This document shows, piece by piece, positions 42,552 through 51,596 of a stretch of 64,000 bases of DNA (the stretch's first letter is position 1; every line of letters starts with the position of its first letter). Made by a program: the position numbers and the translations under genes. Below the pieces are notes generated by a model that made no database searches, was not told the origin of the DNA, and saw only the letters and a program-made list of their open reading frames with translations. Origin of the DNA: Fonsecaea monophora (lineage: Eukaryota; Ascomycota; Eurotiomycetes; Chaetothyriales; Herpotrichiellaceae); contig NW_019173987.1 in assembly GCF_001642475.1 (NCBI RefSeq), positions 147,438-211,437 of the forward strand, written 5' to 3'.

Positions 42552-44111
42552 TTAAACCATAGCCGACGCCCCAGCACTGCTCACTCCGCCAAACCCAGGA
42601 AACAGGTCGCTTTCGTCCATGCTTGTGAGGCCACTTTGTGCACCGGGCCCTGTCGCGCCTCCCGTGCCGCCTCCGCCTGCACCTGCACCCTTCGCCCCTC
42701 CGGACGCTTGGTGCTTGCCTTTGGGACTACTCTTGTTCGCCTCCACGGTGACGGCTTTGCGACCAAGTTCGGAAAGTGCCTGGATGTCCTGACCGAGCAG
42801 GGCGAGGAGGCTGACGAGAGAAACATCGTTGGATTGCGCCAGAGAAGCAGACGTCAAAGGGTGTTCTTGGGATGGTTCCGTGGGCGGCGTGAGCAGGGAG
42901 AGGCGTGTGAGCAGAGCTTGGATGTTGCGTAAGTGAGGGAGTTGCGATGGGTCCGGTGTTGTCGGCGTCAGTCGTAGACTTTCCGTGTCAGTGCTTGGAG
43001 CAGAGACATATGAGGGTGGAAGGGACTGGATGAAGCTGCTCAGGAGTTGAAGACGTGACTGCAGCATCTTTACACCGTTGAGCCGGGTCGTTATATTGGC
43101 GATCTGGTCTTCTTCTTCCGGATTGAGCGTCTTCAGTGGTTCCTCTGCACTATCTGTTTCCAACATGTCGGGAGTGTCTGGTTGTGGGTCTGCTCGCTTC
43201 TTGCCCTTTCTGTCAGTCTGAGGAAGTTCAGATGACTTTGGAGTAGGCTGCTCGGACGGCGCATCATCGATTGCCGTTGCGCCACCTGCGCCCTTGGCGA
43301 CATAATCTATTGCAATCATTTCTGTCTCGTCTGTCTCGATTGTGTACGGTATTTGGCGGAACTTGATGCCGGATGGCTCGTCTCTGTCAATCTGCATTGA
43401 TCCCTCTTCTCCGTCGGTTTGCATTGTCCCATCATCCCTGGGCTGTTCACGTTCGTCGACACTCTCATAAATCGTGATGGGCAGTTTTCCTTCTCCAGAA
43501 TCTCCTGATTGGATTGCTTCAGGGTGCAAGGCCAAGAGAATAGCGTTATCATTGCAGCAATTGGTCGCCTGTTCCTGTAGGGGTACGAATTCGGGCATAG
43601 GTCCTTCAGGTGAACAAAGCGTGAACCAGCCGACGAAAACCAGAGCGGGGGATTTGTGGACCGCAACATCTTCTAGACATTAGTCGACGTACCCCAGGAA
43701 CAGCTTGGGCCGCAACTCACATTGTTGGATCCTCGAGTCCAACCACGCAATGTCAAACTGCCATTGTCCTTCGGGACTTCTCACTAAGACCGCAGGAAAA
43801 GCATGTTCCACTGTAATTTCCCTACCCTTATGCTGCCCAAGAAGCCCTCCCGCCACGGGGCCTGTCTGTTTTCGCAGCGAATGTCTTGTGACTTGGTCCG
43901 ATATTGTGAGGAGAACAAGTGGATGGAGAGAGACGGTGAGGTCACTTTCGGAGGGCTTTGAGGACAGGAGAGGATTGTCCGAAGGTTCAGCCATATTAGG
44001 AATCACAGGAATGGCCGCGATATGGGGGACGAGGGATAGAGACTGGGTTGTCGAGGTGAGCCTGTTCGACACTTGGGACAGATGCGGACCCTCAGTCGGA
44101 GATGGAATCAT
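42552..44111 (-). CDS. csn6: COP9 signalosome subunit 6 (MPN-domain, non-catalytic)
   Basis: Exons 43721-44111 and 42552-43669 give 502 residues from the first in-frame ATG, or 463 from a second ATG at 43994 (MAEPSDNPLL), which is closer to where relatives begin. The MPN domain opens with VSLHPLVLLTISDQVTRH and continues with VAGGLLGQHKGREITVEHAF. The JAMM zinc residues are absent, as expected for CSN6, which pairs with the catalytic CSN5 to remove Nedd8 from cullins. The protein is long because of an acidic insert (about 43180-43460) and a Gly-rich tail (AGAGGGGTGGATG). The 51-nt intron ends in TAGAAG. Only the second AG keeps the frame (QQYVAVHK); the first would create a stop. Confidence 0.87.
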
Positions 44112-44329
44112 AGACGGCGACCTGGAGAAGCAATGCGGGCAGCCTTGGCGACATTTTGCCTTGCGACTTTTGGTGGTTGGCGGGGCAGGCCGAACGAGGG
44201 GACGAGACAAGGCTGCCAGAGGGATTCGTAACTCTCGCCTTTAGTTACTTCACGACAAGACATTATTACTTGGATGGCTGTGCCTTCTACTTTTCCTTTC
44301 TCTGACGGCTGTCCTGGAACCTGCTAATA
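44112..44329. promoter_or_regulatory. Short bidirectional promoter, CSN6 / Hsm3-like gene
   Basis: Only 218 nt separate the farthest CSN6 start codon from the start of the rightward gene, so the two genes must share this region. No TATA box is obvious. Confidence 0.45.
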
Positions 44330-45346
44330 ATGGATGCCCTGGTTGAGGACTCTGACAAACTCTTTCCAGAAGTCTTTGCGCATCTCGCCGCGGTTGAAGC
44401 GCAACCAGGATTGGCTTTAGACGAGGAACTTCTGAAACGTGCCGAACGAAACCTAACTCCTACTTCACCGAAAGACTTATTATGGCGGGTGCTAAGCACG
44501 GGTGAACAGCTATTACAGACGCTGCAACAAGACCCTCGACCGCTTACTCGACTGCTCGAACAAGTCATCTCGCTACTCCCCTTCGACGAGCTGAGATCCA
44601 CTATATCCGCGGAGAAGCTCCAAGAAGGCCTGGGTTCGCCATCAGTATCGATACAATTGCTTTGTCTAGCATATCTGCGGAAAGCTGCGGACTCGCCCAG
44701 CGGCGCCTCCTTTGTTGCGACGAGTTCAAGTCTTGTTCAATGTCAGTTCACAATCTGGCTGTCGTCTGAGAGTACCGAGGTTGCGGAACGTTCATTGGAG
44801 GTGATCGAAGCGTTGCTTGCCGTCGACAGTCAAAATAGCACTACGGTACTATCTGCAGGTCGCAGCTACGCCGAAGCACAAGGGCAAGGATTGCTTTGGC
44901 GTAGAATATTCCATGATCCTGATGTGTACACAATCCTCTTCGAATGGACATCGCTAACGAAATCGAAACGAGACGTCAAAACAAAGAAAGGCATGCGACT
45001 CGTTACAATTTCCCAAGCACGCTTATTCGACTTCATCGCGAGAGTGGCACCTTACGACTGGACAGCGGTAACGACGACTTCATTGGCCCAGATTGAGGCC
45101 GAATTCCTGAGAGACAACGGTGGCAGTGAGCCATTTGGTGGTATCCTTCGATATGCTGCCTCTCATATGATTGACCAAAAAGACATCCTAATGGAGGTGT
45201 TGCGTCAAGATTTCTTTGTCAAGTTACTGGGAGTGGTGGAAGAGAGCAATAGGCAGGATGTATCTCCCCAGCTGCTGGAGGCGATTCAACAGGGTGCTGG
45301 GATTACACCAACGAGGGATGGAGAGAGTGGCGGCCTTCATCTCTAA
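44330..45346 (+). CDS. Hsm3/PSMD5-like proteasome assembly chaperone (candidate)
   Basis: One exon of 338 residues, all alpha-helical in appearance. The order of helices and phrases such as LLPFDELRSTISAEKLQEGL and SPSVSIQLLCLAYLRKAAD resemble the N-terminal ARM/HEAT region of fungal Hsm3 and animal PSMD5 (S5b), chaperones that hold the Rpt base subunits during 26S proteasome assembly. Hsm3 was first named for a mismatch-repair phenotype. The protein is shorter than yeast Hsm3 (about 480 residues). No catalytic motif, membrane segment or signal is seen. The assignment rests on overall resemblance from memory, so another helical-repeat family is possible. The ATG at 44330 is the first in frame. 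Confidence 0.6.
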   Translation: MDALVEDSDKLFPEVFAHLAAVEAQPGLALDEELLKRAERNLTPTSPKDLLWRVLSTGEQLLQTLQQDPRPLTRLLEQVISLLPFDELRSTISAEKLQEGLGSPSVSIQLLCLAYLRKAADSPSGASFVATSSSLVQCQFTIWLSSESTEVAERSLEVIEALLAVDSQNSTTVLSAGRSYAEAQGQGLLWRRIFHDPDVYTILFEWTSLTKSKRDVKTKKGMRLVTISQARLFDFIARVAPYDWTAVTTTSLAQIEAEFLRDNGGSEPFGGILRYAASHMIDQKDILMEVLRQDFFVKLLGVVEESNRQDVSPQLLEAIQQGAGITPTRDGESGGLHL

Positions 45347-45838
45347 AGTTGAGGTTTTACTAGAAAAGTCTCGGATCTGTCTAGGCATTGCTGGCTTCAA
45401 ATGCGATGTGATGTTGTTCATTGCTGGCAGTCTCGTCTCTGCGATTTTACACGCTTGAATGGTGGTTGTTGTCGAGTGTGCTGTACTCTAAAGAATAAGC
45501 CTCTGCATTAGTTGCCACTTGATAAACAGGTACGATAATCTCTTATAGAGTCGCTTCAATGGTGCCCATGTAATAATAGTGTGCCTACCTCTAAGAGGCC
45601 AGAGGCCTGATGTCTTGATGACGTTCGCTTGACCTTCCATAATGCTGACGAGGCTGCAGCCTTGCAGAGAATCCACCCAGAAGTTTTGCCTCTGATCCAC
45701 CGCAGGTCAATGCAATTCAAGACGTTCGCTTTTGCCATGTATTCCTTGTCGTGTATCGTTTGACGGCGATGGTTGGGAGTCCTCCGGGGGTATTTGTGTT
45801 GCTTTCAATCAGTTCTACGGCGGCATTCGACTAAAACT
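45347..45838. other. Intergenic, no gene seen
   Basis: Holds the 3' UTR of the Hsm3-like gene and the promoter of the next rightward gene. The following frame is open from 45773, but its first ATG is at 45839. Confidence 0.5.
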
Positions 45839-46777
45839 ATGGCTACTTTCTCCACTGCAGCCCGACCTCTGCTTCGACTAAGAACCCTGCGATCATGTGT
45901 CCCCCATCGCTTCGCGACTTCCTCTTCGTCAGCCAACACCACCAGCTCCAAGCGAGTCCCTAAAATCTCTCCTCAGAGCTCCATATCAAAAGCGAGCATT
46001 CCCAACCCGAAAGGGCCCTCGACGCCTTCGACCAAGGGCCAACAACCTAGCATACCATTACTAGGAGGGCCAGCGTCGCAGTTTATCAGAGAGCTGCCTC
46101 CAGAACTAGCGAGAAAACAATGGTACGCGCAAAAGCTATACGAGGCAGGGCAAACAGCCATATACAGGCCCCCTTCTCATTTTGGTATCTACGCCGCCTC
46201 ATTTATCATGGGAAGTAGTGCTATTGGAATTGCTGGTCTTCTTGCCTACAGCAATATCTGGGCTTGGGAAGGTGACTCTGATCTGCCATGGTTTGTACCA
46301 GTCGCACATCGATTAGGCATTTTTGTTTTCTCAGCCGTGGGCTGGCTCATTATGATGCGATCAATAAGATTCATCAAAGCCATCGATCTGGTACCGGTCA
46401 ATGGGGTCGTGAAGATGGCAGTGCAGGTACGCCGACCGCTACCTTTTCTGAAGCCGAAGGAATTTCTCATCGAGCCTTACCGCTTTCAAATGACCCAAAA
46501 GTTTGTGCAACAATTGGAGGAACCTGCTTTTATGAGGGATCCTGTAGGGGCATCGTCTTCAACAAACAAAACTTCGACGGGATTCGCATCAAGTATTGGG
46601 CGAGCTATCAGCAAAGCAATCTATTATCCTTTTGCATCAACAAGAAGGTTGATGTCGCTTGAAGGTATTATGTTTGTCAACTTTGAGGGCAGCCGTGGCA
46701 AGATGAAGCTGGACACACATGGCCTTTTTTCCAATGGAGCAAAGGATCTTATCGAAATGGGCACCATAAGTCCTTGA
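45839..46777 (+). CDS. Predicted mitochondrial membrane protein with two helices, unknown function
   Basis: One exon of 312 residues. The N-terminus (MATFSTAARPLLRLRTLRSC) is Arg/Ser-rich without acids and looks like a mitochondrial presequence. After a Ser/Pro linker come RELPPELARKQWYAQKLYEAG and two hydrophobic segments, about residues 116-138 (YAASFIMGSSAIGIAGLLAY) and 158-177 (LGIFVFSAVGWLIMM). The remainder is a soluble domain ending with a hydrophilic region. The two-helix layout with a short loop is like that of several small inner-membrane assembly factors (TMEM186/TMEM223 style), but I cannot place it in one of them. Start chosen at the first ATG. Confidence 0.7.
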   Translation: MATFSTAARPLLRLRTLRSCVPHRFATSSSSANTTSSKRVPKISPQSSISKASIPNPKGPSTPSTKGQQPSIPLLGGPASQFIRELPPELARKQWYAQKLYEAGQTAIYRPPSHFGIYAASFIMGSSAIGIAGLLAYSNIWAWEGDSDLPWFVPVAHRLGIFVFSAVGWLIMMRSIRFIKAIDLVPVNGVVKMAVQVRRPLPFLKPKEFLIEPYRFQMTQKFVQQLEEPAFMRDPVGASSSTNKTSTGFASSIGRAISKAIYYPFASTRRLMSLEGIMFVNFEGSRGKMKLDTHGLFSNGAKDLIEMGTISP

Positions 46778-47148
46778 TCGCCTTGGGCGCCATGTCTATC
46801 GAAGAAACTTTCCTCGATCTCCTTGAACATTTGCCTCAGGATATTCTCGGACCCGACCTGCAGCAGATGCAGGTCCGATTTCTGGACAGCCATGTGACGG
46901 TCAGAAAGCCTTTGGCTCGGCTTTTTCAGCAGATTGTGCACGGCCCTCAATGAACCAAAGGTCATCAAGCGATGAAACCCGTGACGGATATCGGCCACGT
47001 GCCGCGTGCGATGAAGACGCTTTTATACTGACGACTGATTTTTTTCGAGGCCAGCTGTATTATCATTAGACTGTACAATACCCGGAAAATCTTCACATAT
47101 CTTTCTGACGGGACATACTCGGAAGGCGCTTGCTTGTCGGCGAGCTGA
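46778..47148. other. Intergenic, no supported gene
   Basis: Small frames occur on both strands, including a 53-codon ATG frame at 46792 on the plus strand and frames to 125 codons on the minus strand. They overlap and none can be preferred. Confidence 0.4.
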
Positions 47149-47592
47149 TCAACTACTCCTAAAGCCTCTTCCAATCATTCTGTCATCTATAATCAGTTCT
47201 TCTGGTCCTTCATGCCCTCGAAGGCTTGCTAGTATTAAGCGCACAAGCCCTCGTGCTACATGCCCCTCTATTGCGGACTGGGCAGCGACGCAGACCCTGT
47301 CGTCTCTCCCGCATGTATCGAAGAGGATATGCTTGAGAATGGTGACATGCAATGGGATACGAGGTGGCTCTTCGATGGAACAGTTTAAAGGGGGGACGAT
47401 GTATACTCCGAACATAGGGCAACCGGGAAAAATTCTTTCAAGCAGTATGCTGTGTGGCTTCAGAACGTCTCTATCAAGTCGCCCACGATCTAATCCCCTG
47501 CCTCTATAGAAATTCCAGAAATGTCCAGTGAATTCGGCCCTTCGCTCCATTGCTGGCCAGAAACATATCCGCCGCGTACGCTCATCGCTCAT
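47149..47592 (-). CDS. Doubtful small ORF, 147 aa
   Basis: An ATG-started frame of 147 residues lying 32 nt downstream of the short-chain dehydrogenase stop codon, same strand. The composition is protein-like (FTGHFWNFYRGRG, FPGCPMFGVYIVPPLNCSIE, PLHVTILKHILFDTC), but no family is recognised. A second frame just downstream on the same strand (46965-47174, with SERYVKIFRVLYSLMI) could be a further exon or part of a broken gene. It may equally be 3' UTR of the dehydrogenase. Confidence 0.3.
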   Translation of the reverse strand: MSDERTRRICFWPAMERRAEFTGHFWNFYRGRGLDRGRLDRDVLKPHSILLERIFPGCPMFGVYIVPPLNCSIEEPPRIPLHVTILKHILFDTCGRDDRVCVAAQSAIEGHVARGLVRLILASLRGHEGPEELIIDDRMIGRGFRSS

Positions 47593-47624
47593 TGTATTGC
47601 CATGCTCTCCCGTTCCGCGCCGGT

Positions 47625-48473
47625 CTACCAATGCACGTTGTTTACCGGGGCCGCAGCAGGTGGCCCTTCGCCTGTCACATACGCCCTAGTCAACCCACCA
47701 TCCACAACAAACTCGGTTGCATTGACGAAGCTGCTCTCATCGCTGGCCAGGAACAGGACAGCCTGGGCCTGCTCGATCGCCTCTCCGAAGCGACCCATGG
47801 GAAAGTGCACCTCTCGTCTGTGTCTCTTTTGCAAGTCATCGCCCAGCCAATCCTGCAGCAAGGGTGTGTTCAACGGCCCAGGGCAGAGGGAATTGAATCT
47901 GATGTTCTCGCGGGCGTGGACGATTGCGAGTTCGCGCGTCATGGCGAGAACAGCGCCCTTGGACGCCGTGTACGCGAGTTGCGGTGTCGCCGCACCCATC
48001 AAGGCGACGAAACTCGCGACGTTGATGACGGAGCCCTTTTTCTTCTGGTGCCGCCGCATTGACAGCACCGCGTGCTTGCTCCCGTACCACACCCCTTTCA
48101 CATTAATAGCTTGAGTCAGGTCCCAGATTTTCTCGGGCGTGTTGATGGCGTCGTCATCCTGGGCATGCATGATGCCGGCATTATTGAACATGATGTCGAT
48201 GCCACCGTGTCGATCTTGGGACTCGACCGCCGCTTGGACATCCGACTCCTTGGAGACGTCGCACTTGATGGTCTCCAGACGTGGAGAGTTAGGGACGAGT
48301 TCTTTGACTTTGGCCAGGGCTTTTTCCAGGGCCGGTTCAGAGATGTCGGCCATCAGGACGGAGGCGCCTTCTTTGGCGAAGAGAATTGTTGTTTCCAGCC
48401 CTATTCCGCCTGCTGCACCAGTAATGAGTGCATTTTTACCCGCGAGGCGGCCAGGTCTTGACTCGGTAGTCAT
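47625..48473 (-). CDS. Short-chain dehydrogenase/reductase (classical SDR)
   Basis: One exon of 282 residues. The NAD(P)-binding motif TGAAGGIG lies at 18-25, followed by an acidic residue at the end of beta-2 (LMADIS), which favours NAD over NADP. NNAG is at about 96-99, the catalytic Ser in INVASF and the YTASK motif with Tyr and Lys at about 167-171. The C-terminus has FVNATEFVVDGG, the usual end of the Rossmann core. Substrates of such fungal SDRs are alcohols or ketones of small metabolites or lipids and cannot be read here. Divergent from the glutamine-synthetase-like gene across about 920 nt. Confidence 0.9.
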   Translation of the reverse strand: MTTESRPGRLAGKNALITGAAGGIGLETTILFAKEGASVLMADISEPALEKALAKVKELVPNSPRLETIKCDVSKESDVQAAVESQDRHGGIDIMFNNAGIMHAQDDDAINTPEKIWDLTQAINVKGVWYGSKHAVLSMRRHQKKKGSVINVASFVALMGAATPQLAYTASKGAVLAMTRELAIVHARENIRFNSLCPGPLNTPLLQDWLGDDLQKRHRREVHFPMGRFGEAIEQAQAVLFLASDESSFVNATEFVVDGGLTRAYVTGEGPPAAAPVNNVHW

Positions 48474-49395
48474 ACTCGCAGATGTCCACCTCTTCTTGTT
48501 CAGTGGGGGTGGAGGCCGGCGGATTCAGTCAATGAGGAGAGCAGACCACAAGTGAGACGGAGAGAGGATCAGAGGGACTTGTTCTTTGCAGAGGACGTCG
48601 AATTGAGGACGATAACGGAGAGATTCTCGAAAATATCAATCACCACAGTCGCACAGCCGTGGATCTTCTTATCTAATCAAATAATGTGCATTCGTTGGTG
48701 CTGATGGTGGTACGTTGGTGGTGTGGGTGGCATGTGTGGCATGTGTGGGCTCGACTCGTGCCCCCCTCCGAAGAAACCCGCCCGCCAGGAATGCGATGAG
48801 ATGCCCAAAGGGGGAAATTTTTAAGCTTGACGCCCCCCGAGAGCTCCTGGCTCGCTGGGTAAAGCTTGTCGATCGGAGCACATGAGCTATTGCTCTTATT
48901 AGCAGCGGGAGATGTGGTCCGATAGTTACATCCACACTCAGATCTCGAGCAGGGGGGATCGTGATAGGTCCTGCATTGCATTGCAGGGAGGAGACGGCCT
49001 TCGATCGAGAGCATTGTCCCTACGTGTGGAGACTTGTAGTTACTAGATAGGTAGGTATACGAGTAATTAGAGATAGTGTCCGCTACTGTACTCGGTACAA
49101 GTGGCTGTGTGCATTAATATTGTTTGACTACATCGTACTGGGTCGGTATCTCAACACCGAGCTGCAACTGGTGGCAAGTGCTTAAGTGCATATCCTCTGT
49201 ACAGACAAGGGGAGCTTATCAGCGCCACCTCCACTTCGTCCCCCCCAAGCATCCCTCTACAACACCAATCATCTCCCCCGCTTTTCCGCGAAACACAAGT
49301 ACAAAGTCCAGCTGTTGGACGCCTCGTGCTTTGTCCTTTGTCTCTGCTCCCACGCAGCTCCCCTCTCTTCCTGTCTCCTAATCTCACTTCTCGCC
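48474..49395. other. Divergent intergenic region, SDR / glutamine-synthetase-like gene
   Basis: No gene is seen. A GT/GGC-rich stretch with tandem GGCATGTGT units lies near 48725-48750. An AT-rich segment with TAGGTAGGTA follows near 49045. Promoters of both neighbours must lie here. Confidence 0.45.
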
Positions 49396-50918
49396 ATGGT
49401 CAACAAGGGAGACGGTAGGATCCCGACTCTGGACGAGCTGGAAACTGCGCTGGCCTCGGATACAAAGGTCAAGCTCGCAGGCCTTGATATCGACGGCACG
49501 CGCCCCCTGCCACTTGGTTTATATGACACCTGCTAAACTCTACAGGGATCCTCCGGGGGAAACTCGTCTCCAAGAAGAAGTTCCTTTCCGTCGCCAAAGA
49601 TGGGTTCGGCTTCTGCAGCGTCGTCTTTGGCTGGGACATGCACGATATGACGTACTTCCGCGAACTCGCCATCAGCAATAAAGAGAATGGATACAAGGAT
49701 TTGGTGGCCAAGGTCGACCTGTCCACTTACCGGCGGATACCTTGGGAGGACAATGTGCCCTTCTTTCTCGTCAGTTTCTACGATCCAGATACCGATAAGC
49801 CCATCTCCGCGTGTCCCAGAAGTCTGCTGCGGACGGCTGTCGCGAAGCTGCGCAAGGCGGGATATGGAGCTATGGCTGGCGCCGAGTACGAGTTCTTCAC
49901 ATATCGCGCTCCCAAAGACGAGTCAATCCAGACGAGCCATCATTCCTCTTCCACGACAGCTTCTTTCCTACAGAACAACCCCGTCCACGCCCTCCCGCAC
50001 CTAACACAAGGCATGTTTGGCTACTCCCTTACAGATCCTATACACAATCAGGATTGGTTCTACAGCATTTTCAACACCTGTGAACAGTTCAGATGCAATG
50101 TAGAAGGCTGGCACACAGAATCAGGGCCGGGAGTCTTTGAAGCCGCCCTGGAGTTTGGCGAGGTCACCGAGATGGCAGACCGAGCCAGCTTGTTCAAGTA
50201 CGTGGTCAAAGCTATGGGGAGCAAGTATGGTATTACGCCAACATTCATGGCCAAGCCAAAGGAAGGGTTGCCTGGGAACAGTGGACATATACATTGCTCG
50301 ATCGTGGACGAGTCTGGAAAGAATCTCTTCTACCGTGGCGAGAAGGACCCCAACCCTCCGTACAAGGACCTCGAGTATGTCTCTGATCTAGGCCGACAGT
50401 TTCTGGCGGGGCTACTGGACGGTCTTGCTGATGTGATGCCGATTATTGCACCCACGATCAACTCTTACAAGCGCCTGGTCGAGAACTTCTGGGCTCCGGT
50501 CACGGTTTCTTGGGGTCTTGAACATCGAGCTGCGTCTATTCGTTTGATTGCTCCGCCAACGGCATCAGCGAAATCTACAAGGTTCGAAGTGCGGGTTTGC
50601 GGGGCGGACGCCAATCCTTCCTTGGTGCTGGCCACTATTGTTGCCCTTGGTTGGAGAGGTATTGAAAAGAAGCTAGAGATCAAATTACCACCCCTTGGTA
50701 AAGGCGAAGAGGTCGGGAGCCTCAATGATAAGGGAGAACGATTACCCAAGAACCTCAGGGACAGCACGGCACGATTTATGGCCAAGGATAGTGTCGCCCG
50801 CGAAGTGTTTGGCGACGAGTTTGTACAGCATTATGGTGGCACCAGAGAACACGAGCTACGACTATGGGACGAAGCCGTCACGGATTGGGAGGTAAGAAGG
50901 TATATTGAGACCGTATGA
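49396..50918 (+). CDS. Glutamine-synthetase-family enzyme (GS type I / FluG-like)
   Basis: Exons 49396-49495 and 49546-50918 give 490 residues. The beta-grasp N-domain contains VKLAGLDIDGILRGK, which spans the splice site. The catalytic domain shows the family's glutamate motif AGAEYEFF, the ATP and metal motif KPKEGLPGNSGHIHCS, NSYKRL and the Arg motif RFEVRVCGADANPS. These are the residues that ligate a carboxylate to an amine using ATP. Filamentous fungi have several such proteins beside true glutamine synthetase: FluG carries one as its C-terminal half, others act as gamma-glutamyl-amine ligases. This one has no amidohydrolase half. The only workable intron begins with GC (GCACGC) rather than GT and ends CTACAG, with branch GCTAAAC. 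Confidence 0.88.
49496..49545 (+). other. Apparent GC-AG intron, 50 nt
   Basis: The conserved phrase LDIDGILRGK can only be made by joining G at 49495 to GG at 49546. The donor is then GC. The branch GCTAAAC sits 8 nt before TACAG, as in neighbouring introns. No GT in the region would keep both the phase and the motif. Confidence 0.7.
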
Positions 50919-51596
50919 GACGATACGCGCTGGACGATTTGAGTGAGCGATGCTATCCATCTATCAGGGGTCCTACGATATATCTGTTTACGAAGTTCCA
51001 CGACAGCCTCTGCAGATAACAACACCCTGCCCGGTTCGCAACAAAACGGCCTGTGATGAAATCAAACCGGCCGCCACAAAGACTGCGGCTCTTGTTAGAC
51101 AAGCAATTGTCGCTGCATGAAGAAGGCCGAGATCGTCTTCACAATGAACTGCTGACAGTTTTCACTTGCCAGATACCCCCTCCTCTTTCCTTGCCTGTCA
51201 TATTGCTTGAAGGTCCAGCGATAGGGATTGGTGTTTTCTCATTGTCTCCGCCGGGGTATTCCTGTTGCTGTTGTTGATAGCACCGCTATCGAAACTTGTG
51301 CAAGGAAACAAAGACTGATCTCATGAAGCTTCTTTGTGCTGGACTTCTCACCAGCGGAAAGACTCCTGAAATACCCTGCTTTGTTGTCTTTGCTCATGCT
51401 CTTTGTCCATTTATGGAAACATATAACAACGGCGCTTTATTGTTCTTTCTTGGTCGCTATCCTGTCGCCTCGCAATGCTTTGCTGCAAAATGTTGCTCTT
51501 ATTCCATTGGGATTCTTCCACGCTCGCTCCAGTTTTCCTTCTTCTCCATCAAGCATTCTCGTCGTTACAAGTCTCTTGCGCTGAACGTGATACACC
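50919..51596. other. Intergenic, no gene seen
   Basis: Holds the 3' UTR of the glutamine-synthetase-like gene and the promoter of the SET gene. Pyrimidine-rich from about 51330 on. Frames in this stretch are not protein-like. Confidence 0.5.

Noticed and set aside
46792..46953. 53-codon ATG frame (starts MSIEETFLDLLEHLPQ) downstream of the two-helix mitochondrial protein
   Set aside because: Protein-like opening but too short, no promoter or homology evidence, and the minus strand has an equally plausible longer frame.
48714..48750. GGCATGTGT repeats considered as a minisatellite
   Set aside because: Only about two imperfect units; short low-complexity sequence explains it.
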